DNA of 64,000 nt from a bacterium (lineage in GTDB: Bacteria; Myxococcota; UBA727; JAUIJE01): assembly GCA_030431455.1 (NCBI GenBank), contig JAUIJE010000010.1:267350-331349 (forward strand), written 5' to 3'. Position numbers and translations under genes: made by a program. The notes beneath the pieces are model-generated. The model saw nothing but the letters and a program-made list of their open reading frames with translations. It had not been told where the DNA came from and did no database searches. Below, one piece after another: positions 39,706 through 47,995 of this stretch; positions within the stretch are counted from its first letter, which is position 1, and each line of letters opens with the position of its first letter.

Positions 39706-40266
39706 TCAGGCATCGGCATCGTCACCGTCCACCGGATCGCCGAGGGCTTCCCCCTCGCCCGAGCCGTCCGCGTCGAGCGCGCCCTCGAGACAGGCCACCC
39801 AGCGCGCGCTGACCTTCTTGGCCGCGTCGTCGAGGGCGTCCTGGGCCAAGGCGAACGCCGACGCCGACTTGGCCCCCGGCTTCACGTCGACCGACGCCAC
39901 CGCGAGCCACCCGTCCACCGTGACCTCGACGAAGCCTTCGGCCGCGGCCCCCACAAACCGTTCGCGCGGCACCACCGCGCGCGCCTGCGTCTCCCACTTG
40001 GTCGCCCGCCGGGCGAGGCGGTCGATCATCTTGATCTTCTTGTGCGCGGTCTTGATCGTGTCCTCGACCCGAAGCCGGCGCGCGTCCTCGGTGAGCGGGT
40101 TGAGCGCGGTCAAGGTCTGCTCCAGGACCGGCCCCACCTCGTCGTCCTCCAGCGGGCTTTTCACCTCGGCGTCGAGGATGTGCCCCGACTTGTCGTCGAG
40201 GTGCACCACCACGTGTCCCCGCGGGGGATTTTTCGTCTTGCGGGGCAAAAACGGGAAGAACACCAC
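39706..40266 (-). CDS. Unknown cytosolic protein encoded between clpP and clpX
   Basis: 186 residues from GTG. It starts MVFFPFLPRKTKN, then a strand-rich region (GHVVVHLDDKSGHILDAEVKS) and a helical middle with many Lys/Arg. The C-terminus is acidic (GEALGDPVDGDDADA). Only 9 bases separate it from clpP, which argues for co-transcription. I recognise no family. Possible roles are adaptor or regulator of ClpXP, inferred from position only. Confidence 0.65.
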   Translation of the reverse strand: MVFFPFLPRKTKNPPRGHVVVHLDDKSGHILDAEVKSPLEDDEVGPVLEQTLTALNPLTEDARRLRVEDTIKTAHKKIKMIDRLARRATKWETQARAVVPRERFVGAAAEGFVEVTVDGWLAVASVDVKPGAKSASAFALAQDALDDAAKKVSARWVACLEGALDADGSGEGEALGDPVDGDDADA

Positions 40267-40275
40267 GGCCCGGGC

Positions 40276-40881
40276 TCAGTCGTCCTTGGCGCCGTCGGCC
40301 TTGTGCTGCTCGACGATGTTGTCGACCAGGCCGTACTCGATGGCGTCGGCCGCGCTCATGTACTTGTCGCGGTCGGTGTCCTTCTCGATCTCGTCGAGGC
40401 TGCGGCCGGTGTGCTTGTGGAGGATGCGGTTGAGCACGCCCTTCAACTTCACGATTTCGCGGGCTTGGATCTCGATGTCGAGCGCGGTGCCGCCCGCGCC
40501 CCCGTGGGGCTGGTGGATCATCACCCGGCTGTTGGGCAGGATTTGCCGCTTGCCCGCCGTGCCCGCGGCGAGGAGGACCGCCCCCATCGACGCGCACTGG
40601 CCGACGCACACCGTGGTCACGTCGCAGGCCACGTATTGCATGGCGTCGTAGATCGCCAAGCCCGCGGTCACCGAGCCCCCCGGGCTGTTGATGTACATGA
40701 TGACGTCTTTTTCCGCGTCCTCAGCCTCGAGGTACAGCAGCTGGGCCACGATCAGGTTGGCCACGTGGTCGTCGATGGCCCGGCCCAAAAACACGATGCG
40801 GTCTTTGAGCAGGCGCGACCAAATGTCGTACTGGACCTCGCCGCGGGGGGTCTGCTCGATGACAACCGGTGAGTAGCTCAT
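40276..40881 (-). CDS. clpP: ATP-dependent Clp protease proteolytic subunit ClpP
   Basis: 201 residues, usual length. The catalytic triad is visible: Ser near 98 in VGQCASMGA, His near 123 in VMIHQPHGG and Asp near 172 in [26 protein letters not shown] precedes it. It forms the tetradecameric chamber used by ClpX. No trigger factor gene stands upstream; a pair of lipoprotein genes does. A purine-rich GGAGCA motif precedes the ATG at 40881. Confidence 0.97.
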   Translation of the reverse strand: MSYSPVVIEQTPRGEVQYDIWSRLLKDRIVFLGRAIDDHVANLIVAQLLYLEAEDAEKDVIMYINSPGGSVTAGLAIYDAMQYVACDVTTVCVGQCASMGAVLLAAGTAGKRQILPNSRVMIHQPHGGAGGTALDIEIQAREIVKLKGVLNRILHKHTGRSLDEIEKDTDRDKYMSAADAIEYGLVDNIVEQHKADGAKDD

Positions 40882-40940
40882 ATCGTGCTCCTTGAATCCC
40901 CCGACATAAAGTCATCCGGGTCGGTGGGCAAGAACTTTGG

Positions 40941-41357
40941 TCAATCCCAAGCGGTGCATTTCTCGGGCTGGAGGCTGGGCAGGTAGGGGCCGGCCGACCC
41001 CTCCCGGAGCGCGTAGCCGCCGAGGTCGTTGTCCGCGTCCTCGAACGCGTCGACGTAGGCGTCGTACTCGTCCTCGCAGGCGGCGTCGTAGTCACCGTCG
41101 CGAAAGTCGGTGCAGTCCATGCCCGCGCGGCACAGATCGAAGGCCTCTTTGGCGTTGGCCAGGTCGTGGCATTCGCTCTCGTCGTTGGCCCGGAGCGCGT
41201 TGATCTCGCCGCGGTACCGGGTCTCGCACACGCTCTGGAAATCGGGCCCCGGCGGGTCGGACGCGCACTCGGCATACTTGGCGCACACCGAGGGCCCCGC
41301 GGGGCTACAGCCCGCCCAGGTCACCAACGCCGCGGCCCACAAAAGGCGGCTATTCAT
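40941..41357 (-). CDS. Tandem paralogous small lipoprotein B
   Basis: 138 residues. Signal MNSRLLWAAALVTWAGC gives lipid Cys near 17. The mature part is acidic with about eight Cys residues, including ECHDLANAKEAFDLC and MDCTDFRDGDYDAACEDEY. It overlaps the upstream paralogue by 8 bases, and the two share the CHDLANA motif and cysteine spacing. No family recognised. Confidence 0.75.
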   Translation of the reverse strand: MNSRLLWAAALVTWAGCSPAGPSVCAKYAECASDPPGPDFQSVCETRYRGEINALRANDESECHDLANAKEAFDLCRAGMDCTDFRDGDYDAACEDEYDAYVDAFEDADNDLGGYALREGSAGPYLPSLQPEKCTAWD

Positions 41358-41724
41358 TGCAGCGGTTGTCCGCGTCATCGCGCAACTCCTGGATGTCTTC
41401 GCGTTCGCGTTCGCACTCGTCGTCGTACCACGCGTCACAATCCGCATCCTCGGCGGCGATGCACGCGATCCAAGCGTCGTACGCGTTGGCGAGGTCGTGG
41501 CACACCTGCTCTTGGTTCTGGCGGAGGCTGCCGAGGTACCCGTCGGTGTCGGCCGCGCACACCGCCACCGAGTCGTCGCTGTTGCCGACCCCGTCGATGG
41601 GAATGCCGAAGAACGGCAGGTCTTCGTCGCACTCGGCCGCGAGCTGGCAGTAGCTCTGGCCGCTCGTCGAGCACGCCGCCAGCCACAGCGCACCACAGGT
41701 CAGGACGAGGAGGGACTTGTGCAT
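41350..41724 (-). CDS. Tandem paralogous small lipoprotein A
   Basis: 124 residues. Signal MHKSLLVLTCGALWLAAC with Cys near 18. The mature part contains VCHDLANAYDAWIACI and an ADCDAWYDDECERERED acidic stretch, like its downstream neighbour. The gene pair probably arose by tandem duplication; the proteins are likely disulfide-bonded in the periplasm. They sit directly upstream of clpP but are separated by about 60 bases. Confidence 0.75.
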   Translation of the reverse strand: MHKSLLVLTCGALWLAACSTSGQSYCQLAAECDEDLPFFGIPIDGVGNSDDSVAVCAADTDGYLGSLRQNQEQVCHDLANAYDAWIACIAAEDADCDAWYDDECEREREDIQELRDDADNRCNE

Positions 41725-41829
41725 GGCGGGGACCTTACCCCGCCTGGCGCCGGGGCGGACAGATCTCACATCCTCCTGAAAAACCAGCCAAAACCGCCCC
41801 CCGCTTGATATTCTGGGCCCGGAGGCAAC

Positions 41830-42678
41830 GTGACCCGCATCGGTGGCAAAAACGGCGACGCGCGCATGCAGCAGATGCTCGAGCGGCTGGCGAAAAAACG
41901 CGCCACCCCGACGGCGGACGCGACCGCGCCCTCGGCCACCACCGGCCCGGCGGGCGTGCGCGACGGGTTCGCCATGAGCCCGGCGGCCCAAAAGGTCGAC
42001 CTGCCGCTGGCCACCCAGGGCGCCGGCCCGGGCGGTGGGCTGTTCGGGGCCCGGATGGCGGCGCTCACCGGCGACGTCGCCCCCCTCGAGGGCCCCCGGC
42101 GCAAACAAGGCGCGCACGGGCCGGAGGTGCACGGCGACATCACCGTGCACAGCGCCCAAGACCTGCAGAAGCTGCACGGGGCGGTGGCGGTCTACGGCCA
42201 CCTCGCGGTGCTCGAGAGCGACCTCGGCGAGGACGTGCTCGCGGCCCTGCAAAAGCTCGAGTTTGTCGACGGCAACCTCGCGCTGGAAGGCAACTTCCAA
42301 CTCACCGCGCTGACCGCGCTCGCGTCGCTGCAGAAGACCTCGGGGAGCGTGTACGTGGGATACAATGACATGCTGACCGAGGCGGTCCTGCCCCAGGCCG
42401 AGGCCTTCGGCCGCGGCCTCATCTTCGAGGGCAACGCGCAGCTCACCCAGATTCACGCCCCCGCGCTGACGAGCCTCGGCGGCTACCTCCACCTGCACGA
42501 AAATCCCGTGCTCGTGTCCGCGCAGTTCCCCCTGCTGACCACCCTCGGCGGGGAGATCTCGATCCTCGACAACCCCCGGCTCACCGCGGTCCAGACCGGC
42601 CCGGTGCAAGACTTCGGCGGCGACCTCGAGCTCGGCCAAAACGGCGCGCCCACCTTCAAAGGCATCACCATCCAGTAG
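41830..42678 (+). CDS. L-domain-repeat protein without signal peptide
   Basis: 282 residues from GTG 41830, with GGAGG upstream. The first 110 residues are low complexity, with no signal peptide. From about 110 it has receptor-L-domain-like repeats (GDITVHSAQDLQKLHGAVAV, DGNLALEGNFQLTALTALAS, GGYLHLHENPVLVSAQFPLL, GGEISILDNPRLTAVQTG). The repeat consensus is the same as in the lipoprotein at 14,514. Lack of a signal is notable: it may be cytosolic or exported by another route. Confidence 0.65.
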   Translation: MTRIGGKNGDARMQQMLERLAKKRATPTADATAPSATTGPAGVRDGFAMSPAAQKVDLPLATQGAGPGGGLFGARMAALTGDVAPLEGPRRKQGAHGPEVHGDITVHSAQDLQKLHGAVAVYGHLAVLESDLGEDVLAALQKLEFVDGNLALEGNFQLTALTALASLQKTSGSVYVGYNDMLTEAVLPQAEAFGRGLIFEGNAQLTQIHAPALTSLGGYLHLHENPVLVSAQFPLLTTLGGEISILDNPRLTAVQTGPVQDFGGDLELGQNGAPTFKGITIQ

Positions 42679-42770
42679 CGTTCCGCGCGGGGTCGATGTG
42701 CCGGCGGGTGTGACCTGTCCGTTCGGCCAGGTCGACTTTCCCCTCCGGGGCGCGTGCCTATTGGTCCCAG

Positions 42771-43349
42771 ATGCCGCCGTCCTCGATCCTCATCGTCGCC
42801 GACGATCCCCTGGTGCAAGCCGGCCTCAGCCAGCGCCTGCGCCCGGACGACGAAGGCCCCTCCCTCACCGTGGCCGGCCCCGCCGACGTCATCGACACCG
42901 ACGCAGACGTGTGCGTGTGGGACTTCGCCGGCGCCCCCGAGCTGGCCGCGGACGTGTTGCCCCCCGTGCTCGCCCTCGTGGCCCACGACGAAGCCGGGGC
43001 CGAGGCCCTGGCCTGGGGCGCCCGCGGCGTGCTCGAACGCACCGACACCCGGCTCCTGAGCGCGGTGTATGCGGTGGCGGACGGCCACAATGTCATTGGA
43101 CAGTCGCTGTCCGGCCTGCTCCCCACCCCGGCCGAACCGCGCGGCGCCCCCGTGCGCCTCACCCCCCGTGAAGAAGAGGTGCTCGGCCTGCTCTCCGACG
43201 GGCTGTCCAACCGCGCCATCGCCGAAGCCCTGTCCGTCTCGGTGCACACCGCCCGGTTTCACGTGCAGTCTCTCCTCGACAAGCTCGGGGCCGAGACCCG
43301 CACCGAGGCGGTCGCCCTCGCCTTCCGCGCAGGCCTCGTCGAGCTCTAG
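42771..43349 (+). CDS. LuxR-family DNA-binding regulator with degenerate receiver domain
   Basis: 192 residues. The N-terminal ~120 residues resemble a response-regulator receiver (SILIVADDPLVQAGLSQRL), but the acidic pocket is incomplete: after DADVCVWDFAG the helices are short and no conserved Lys is clear. The C-terminal 65 residues form an intact LuxR HTH: LTPREEEVLGLLSDGLSNRAIAEALSVSVHTARFHVQSLLDKLG. Probably a two-component or orphan regulator that may be phosphorylation-independent. No cognate sensor kinase is adjacent. Confidence 0.8.
   Translation: MPPSSILIVADDPLVQAGLSQRLRPDDEGPSLTVAGPADVIDTDADVCVWDFAGAPELAADVLPPVLALVAHDEAGAEALAWGARGVLERTDTRLLSAVYAVADGHNVIGQSLSGLLPTPAEPRGAPVRLTPREEEVLGLLSDGLSNRAIAEALSVSVHTARFHVQSLLDKLGAETRTEAVALAFRAGLVEL
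43088..43100 (-). repeat. One-mismatch TGCA-N4-CATTG element with internal palindrome
   Basis: CAATGTCATTGGA, which also contains the 11-base palindrome CAATG-T-CATTG. It lies in the regulator gene. The same palindrome class (CAATGNCATTG) occurs near 34, 23352, 32337 and 62740. Confidence 0.5.
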
Positions 43350-43354
43350 TTTTC

Positions 43355-43379
43355 GGGAGGGGCTGGCCCAGCCCCTCCC
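43355..43379 (+). terminator. GC-rich hairpin after the LuxR-type gene
   Basis: GGGAGGGGCTGG and CCAGCCCCTCCC arms, almost touching, starting five bases after the stop codon of the regulator. No T-run follows, so Rho-independent termination is uncertain. Confidence 0.5.
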
Positions 43380-43602
43380 CCGCTCACGGCTCCTAAAGTC
43401 GCCGAGTCGCGGGGCCCCCACCCAATGTCGCTGCTCCAAGGGCCTCCGGCCCGTCGCAGCGGGGTCGCATCCTGCGGATGCAACGGTGTTGAGGTTTTGG
43501 GTTGTGCTTTAGCCTAGCAACGCGGCTAGGTGCGGCCTGGCTGGTCGCGTGATGTTCTGATCGTGCGCCCGCGTCCATCTTGTGTGCGGAGGTCAAAACG
43601 AC
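43380..43602. promoter_or_regulatory. Intergenic region upstream of trypsin/PDZ protease
   Basis: 223 bases without a gene. It contains a small hairpin GCATCC-TGC-GGATGC near 43470 and a TAGC-rich stretch near 43510. GCGGAGGT about 10 bases before ATG 43603 is a ribosome binding site. I see no dependable promoter consensus. Confidence 0.4.
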
Positions 43603-44496
43603 ATGAACATCTGGCAACAACTTTCCGCCAACATCACAGACACATTGGATCGGGCGAGCCCGGCCATCGTCGAGATCCTCGGGGGGCGCACCCGCGCCAC
43701 CGCGACCCTGGTGGCCCCGCGCCGGGCGCTCACCGTGGCCCACGCCATGGGGGGCAACGACGAAGGCCACGTCTTGCTACACGACGAAAACACCGCCAAG
43801 GCCAAGGTGCTCGGCCGCGACGAGGCCACGGATCTGGCCCTGCTCGAGGTCGACACCGATGCAGAACCATTGAAAGCGGGGACCGCGCCCCCCGTGGGCA
43901 CGCTGGTGGTGGCCGCGGGCCGGCGCCAGGGTTCGCTCACCGCCACCGCCGGCATCGTGTCCGACCGCGGCGAAGGGTTTGTCACCCGGTCGGGCGCGGC
44001 GTTTTTCGCGTACATCGACGTCGACGCAGGCCTGCCCCGGGGGCTGTCCGGCGGGCCCCTGCTCGGCCCCGACGGCACCTGGCTTGGCATCAATACCCAC
44101 GGCCTGACCCGCGGGGGCACGACCATCGACGCCCAGACCGCGCAGGCGGTGCTGTCCGCGCTCGACAAGTCGGGCCAGGTCGCGCGGGGGCGCATCGGGG
44201 TCGCGGTGCGGCCGGCCCCGGTCGAGGGCCAAGACCACACGCACGGGTTGCTCGTCACCGAGGTGGTCAAGGGCGCGCCCGCGGCCGTGGCCGACCTGCG
44301 CGTGGGGGACGTCATCCTGAAGGCGGGCGAGACCGCGACCAGCCAAATCGCGCACCTGATGCTCGCCTTGACCGGTCACGTCGACGAGGACGTGACCCTG
44401 CGCGTGCTGCGCCAGGGCCAAGCCCGGTCGGTGGATGTGCACGTCGAGGCGCGCCCCGCGCCCGGTCGGCGCCGCCGCCATGGACGGCGCCGTTAG
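43603..44496 (+). CDS. Trypsin-like serine protease with C-terminal PDZ domain, no signal peptide
   Basis: 297 residues. Residues 15-185 form a trypsin-fold domain: His near 47 (ALTVAHAMGG), Asp near 77 (DLALLEV), and Ser near 149 in PRGLSGGPLL. All three catalytic positions are present. A PDZ domain spans ~195-285 (RIGVAVRPAPVEG, GLLVTEVVKGAPAAVADLRVGDVILKAG). The C-terminus is basic (RRRRHGRRR). It resembles HtrA/DegP in layout but lacks a signal or membrane anchor in its chosen start, so it may be cytosolic. Confidence 0.85.
   Translation: MNIWQQLSANITDTLDRASPAIVEILGGRTRATATLVAPRRALTVAHAMGGNDEGHVLLHDENTAKAKVLGRDEATDLALLEVDTDAEPLKAGTAPPVGTLVVAAGRRQGSLTATAGIVSDRGEGFVTRSGAAFFAYIDVDAGLPRGLSGGPLLGPDGTWLGINTHGLTRGGTTIDAQTAQAVLSALDKSGQVARGRIGVAVRPAPVEGQDHTHGLLVTEVVKGAPAAVADLRVGDVILKAGETATSQIAHLMLALTGHVDEDVTLRVLRQGQARSVDVHVEARPAPGRRRRHGRRR
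43860..43872 (+). repeat. Exact TGCA-N4-CATTG element, copy 7
   Basis: TGCAGAACCATTG on the plus strand in the trypsin-like gene (Asp-Ala-Glu-Pro-Leu). Here the element is on the coding strand. Confidence 0.7.
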
Positions 44497-44503
44497 GCGG
44501 GGC

Positions 44504-46762
44504 TCAATCCCGCCGGCGGCGGCGGGCCAGGCCCCCCAACGCGAGCAGACCGAACAGCACGCTCGACGAGCCGCCGGATTGGGCACAGCCCCAGCCGGTG
44601 TCCGTCGGGTCGGGCGGGGTGCGGACGATGCCGACCTCGGGCTCGGGCTCGGTGATGTCGGTCTCGGGCTCTTGCTCGGGCTCGGCCTCGGGCTCGACGA
44701 TCACCTCGGGCTCGGGCTCGGGCTCGATGACCTCGCGGTTGGGGCAGTCGAGGCTGATGGTGTACGGCCCGGTGGCGTCCTGCCACGGCACCACCGCGGC
44801 CCACAGCTCTTGCTGGTCGCGGGTGAAGGTCACGACCTCGACCCCCTCGGGGGTGGTGGACTCGGCCACCACGTCGTCGGTGGTGGGCCCGGTGGTCACG
44901 TAGAGATCGAGGTCGAACGCCCCTTGGGCCTCGATGTTGACCTCGAAGGGCTCGCCCGGATCGACCTGCAGCGAGAACCAGTCGCGGTCGGACGGGGCCA
45001 TGAACAGCGCGTGGCTGGTGTTGCACATCAACGGGGTCGCCGCGTCCGGGCTGTCGTTGGGCTCAAACTCGTCGTCTAGGTTTTCGCAGGCCAGCCCCAA
45101 TGTGTACGCACCTTGCGCGCCGTCGTAGCTCAGGACCGAGACCTCGAGGGTGCCCGCCCCCGGGGCCGCGACCTGCACCGACTCGGTGCCGGTGGGCGAG
45201 GTTGAGCGGCCGACCTCGTTGCTGCCCTGCCCGGTGGTGACGTAGAGGTCGAGGTCGAACGCGCCTTGGGCGGCCACGTCGACGGTGACAATGTCTCCGT
45301 CCTCGGCCTCGATGGTGAACCAGTCTTCGCCCCCTGCGATCATGAACAGGTCATAGCTGGTGTCGCAGGCCAAAGCCGCCGCGTCCGCGGGGCTGTTGTT
45401 GCCCGCGAACTCGTCGTCCTCGGGGGGCGGGGGCAACGCCCCGTCGACGAGCAAGGCCATGGCGAGGTCGAGCCGGAGGGCGGGCTTGCCCGAGCAGCCC
45501 GCGCAGCTGTCGCCGCTGGCGGTGAACAGGTCCACGATCTCGAAGGTGGTCAGGGTGGGGTCGATGGCCTGCAACAAGCTGACCGCGCCGGTGACGTGGG
45601 GGGACGCCATCGACGTGCCCTGTTGCCATGCATAGTCACTGTTGCCGGGACCGGACGCGGAGAGCACCCCCTGGGATTGCTGGTTGAACATCTGGCCCCC
45701 CGGGGCCACGATCTCGACCTGGGACCCAAAGCTGCTGTAGTTGGCCAGCCCGCCGGTGGGGCCCGACGCGGCCACCGTGATCACCCCGCCGCAGTTGGCC
45801 GGGCTGCCCACCGGGCCGCCGTCGTTGCCCGCGGCCGCGACCATGATCACGCCTTGGTCGAGGATGAAATCGACCACGTTCTGTTCGAAGCCGGAGCATC
45901 CGCCGGCCCCGCCGAGGGAGAGGTTCATCACCGAGACCCGGTCTTCCACCGCGAGGGGGTCCACGCCGTCGATGCTCGCGCCCACGAGCCAGGCCGCGCC
46001 TTCCATGATGTCGACGAGGTTGCCCCCGCACTGCCCCAGGGCGCGCGCGGTCACCAGCTTGGCCTCCCAGTTGAGGCCGGCGATGCCCTGGTTGTTGTTG
46101 GTGGTGGCGAGGATGGTCCCGGCCACGTGACTGCCGTGCCAGGAGTCATCTTGGAATCCAAAGCCGCAGTTGGCGCCGTCGCCCTCGTCGTTGTAGTCGG
46201 CGTCCCGGCCGTTGCCGTCCCCGGCGCGGTTGGCGTCGGAGATGAAATCCCAGCCCGCCACCGCTTTGTCGAGCAGGTCCTCGTGGTTGCGGAGGGTGCC
46301 GGTGTCGACGACGCCGATGCGTTGGGTGGCGACGCCGGTGGTGGTGTCCCAGGTGGTGGCCGCCCCGATGGCGTTGAGGTGCCACATCTGGTCGTATCCA
46401 GGATCATTGGGGATGGCCAGCGGCTGGTAGATGCGGTCCACGGTGAGGTCGATGATGTCGGCGTCATGGGCCAGCTCGACGGCCACGTCCTGGGTCTCCC
46501 GGGCGGTGAGGGGGGTGCCGTCGAGGCGGGCCACCTGCACGATGTCCCAGCCGAGCAGCGTGGCCCGTTCTTCGGTGAGCTGGACGTGGTGGCGCTCGGC
46601 GATCCGCGTCAGGTTCGCCCCGGGCACGAGTTTGACGATCAACCGGCCGGGGGTGAGGGCCATGTCGCCGGGCACCTGCGCCGGGGCGGCATGAAGGGAA
46701 AACGCCCCCAACAACGTGGCGGCGAGGGCGAGTCCGAGCGTGTGTGTGTGAATTGTGCGCAT
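44504..46762 (-). CDS. Secreted subtilisin-family protease with PPC repeats and MYXO-CTERM-like tail
   Basis: 752 residues from ATG 46762. Signal peptide (1-26), inhibitor-like propeptide (to about 105), then the S8 domain with Asp near 153 (GVVDTG), His near 209 (WHGSHVAGTI) and Ser near 384 (QGTSMASPHV). Two pre-peptidase C-terminal (PPC) beta domains occupy ~470-570 and ~580-680. An EPEPEPE-rich linker leads to TGWGCAQSGGSSSVLFGLLALGGLARRRRRD, which I give here in parts: Cys, hydrophobic helix, Arg cluster. This is a MYXO-CTERM-type sorting tail, predicted to be cleaved and lipid-anchored to the surface in myxobacteria. The LysR gene is 265 bases upstream. Confidence 0.9.
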   Translation of the reverse strand: MRTIHTHTLGLALAATLLGAFSLHAAPAQVPGDMALTPGRLIVKLVPGANLTRIAERHHVQLTEERATLLGWDIVQVARLDGTPLTARETQDVAVELAHDADIIDLTVDRIYQPLAIPNDPGYDQMWHLNAIGAATTWDTTTGVATQRIGVVDTGTLRNHEDLLDKAVAGWDFISDANRAGDGNGRDADYNDEGDGANCGFGFQDDSWHGSHVAGTILATTNNNQGIAGLNWEAKLVTARALGQCGGNLVDIMEGAAWLVGASIDGVDPLAVEDRVSVMNLSLGGAGGCSGFEQNVVDFILDQGVIMVAAAGNDGGPVGSPANCGGVITVAASGPTGGLANYSSFGSQVEIVAPGGQMFNQQSQGVLSASGPGNSDYAWQQGTSMASPHVTGAVSLLQAIDPTLTTFEIVDLFTASGDSCAGCSGKPALRLDLAMALLVDGALPPPPEDDEFAGNNSPADAAALACDTSYDLFMIAGGEDWFTIEAEDGDIVTVDVAAQGAFDLDLYVTTGQGSNEVGRSTSPTGTESVQVAAPGAGTLEVSVLSYDGAQGAYTLGLACENLDDEFEPNDSPDAATPLMCNTSHALFMAPSDRDWFSLQVDPGEPFEVNIEAQGAFDLDLYVTTGPTTDDVVAESTTPEGVEVVTFTRDQQELWAAVVPWQDATGPYTISLDCPNREVIEPEPEPEVIVEPEAEPEQEPETDITEPEPEVGIVRTPPDPTDTGWGCAQSGGSSSVLFGLLALGGLARRRRRD

Positions 46763-47027
46763 GGCTCCTCCAGGTCGGTCAACGTAGGGGCACGGGGTCA
46801 TCTCGTCCCTAACAATCTTTTCTCAACATCGTTGAGATGATTAGAACGAAAGCGCCTGCGATCCGCTAAGTCGTTGTTCGCGAAAATAGTTTCCGAGTGA
46901 AGTTCGTAGAATCGGAACGCTGCGGACTTTTTTGTTCGTGCTTTTTGGTTAAAAACCACGCCCAAGAAAGGGTGGTCGGAGCGGATCGCGACCCGCTGGT
47001 TCACACCCAAGGAGCGGCCGCGACCGC
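46763..47027. promoter_or_regulatory. Unusually AT-rich intergenic region upstream of the subtilase
   Basis: 265 bases between the LysR stop and subtilase start. From 46800 to 46990 the composition is far more AT-rich than anywhere else in the window, with poly-T runs (CTTTTTTGTTCG, GCTTTTTGGTTAAAAACC). This is the natural place for a strong promoter or structured leader. No open reading frame in it has convincing coding character. Confidence 0.5.
46821..46837. promoter_or_regulatory. Candidate LysR-type operator (T-N11-A dyad)
   Basis: Perfect inverted repeat TCTCAAC-ATC-GTTGAGA. Inside it TCAACATCGTTGA fits the T-N11-A dyad that LysR-type regulators bind. It lies about 60 bases upstream of the subtilase ATG, on the same side as the LysR gene's 3' end. 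Confidence 0.45.
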
Positions 47028-47927
47028 TCAGCGCAACGGGAACGACCGCAGGTGCTCGGCGAGTTCGCGCAGCTGCCCTTCTTGGGGATTGTCCGCCCGC
47101 CAGATGAGCCGAAACCAATCCGACGCGAGCTCGACCTCGTCGAACAACACCTCGATGCGGCCCTTTTTGATGTCCTGGGCGACGAAGTAGTACGGGAGCA
47201 CGCCCACCCCCGCCCCCTCGAGCATGCGGTACCGGATGGCGGCGATGGTGCCAAGCGACTCGACATCGCCGAAACTCCAGACCTGTTCGCGCGGCATCGC
47301 GTCGATGAAGTAGCGAAACAGGGGCAAGGTGATGTCGGCGTCGAGCAGCGTGTGCCGGGCCGCGTCGTCGGGCCGGACCAAGGGCCGGCTCTGGGTCACC
47401 AACCCCGTCTTGGCGCAGAAGACGTACGTCTCTTCGTGCAACAGGGCATAGTCGAACCGCCGCTCAGACAGGCGCGCCGATGACACCACCGCGTCGATTT
47501 CCCCTTTCATCAACCGCTCGAGCAGGTCGGGGCTATCCCCAAAATGCACGTGCACCTTCCGCTCGGGCACCCGCTCGCCCAGGGCCTTCAGGTTGGGCAC
47601 GATGTAGCTCAGCCCGAGCTCGAACCGCGTGCCCAGCCGCAACGCGAACGGCAGCCGCGCGCTGTCCTCTTGCACCGCCTGCTCGCAGGCCCGGGCCGCG
47701 TCGAGGCAGACCCGGGCCTTTTCCAGCAGGCGCTGGCCCGCCGGGGTGAGCCAGACCTTGCGGGTGGTGCGCTCGAACAGGCGCCGCCCGAGGTCGTCCT
47801 CGAGGCGGCGGATGCGCTCGGAAAAGGCCGTGGGGGACAAGGCCACCGCCTTGGCCGCGAGCCGAAAGTTGAGGTGTTGGGCCGCGGCTTCAAAGCAGCG
47901 GAGCGAGTCAAGATCGGGCATCGCCAT
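47028..47927 (-). CDS. LysR-family transcriptional regulator
   Basis: 299 residues. N-terminal winged HTH (residues 3-62): PDLDSLRCFEAAAQHLNFRLAA, then ALSPTAFSERIRRLEDDLG and LFERTTRKVWLTPAG. The effector-binding domain (about 90-295) is complete. The start at MAMPDL is favoured over an in-frame ATG seven codons upstream. Usually such regulators lie divergent to their targets. Here the neighbours on both sides are on the same strand, so the target could be the downstream subtilase or its own upstream cluster. Confidence 0.9.
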   Translation of the reverse strand: MAMPDLDSLRCFEAAAQHLNFRLAAKAVALSPTAFSERIRRLEDDLGRRLFERTTRKVWLTPAGQRLLEKARVCLDAARACEQAVQEDSARLPFALRLGTRFELGLSYIVPNLKALGERVPERKVHVHFGDSPDLLERLMKGEIDAVVSSARLSERRFDYALLHEETYVFCAKTGLVTQSRPLVRPDDAARHTLLDADITLPLFRYFIDAMPREQVWSFGDVESLGTIAAIRYRMLEGAGVGVLPYYFVAQDIKKGRIEVLFDEVELASDWFRLIWRADNPQEGQLRELAEHLRSFPLR

Positions 47928-47995
47928 GCGCCGATTATACCGAAACAACGCACAGTGTGCGAGGGATTACTACATGTATTCAGTTGTCCGACACG

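Noticed and set aside
43355..43379. Hairpin considered as part of an insertion sequence end
   Set aside because: No matching copy, target duplication or transposase reading frame nearby.
46813..46990. AT-rich patch considered as a tRNA or small RNA gene
   Set aside because: No cloverleaf or T-loop sequence, and only one short dyad is present.
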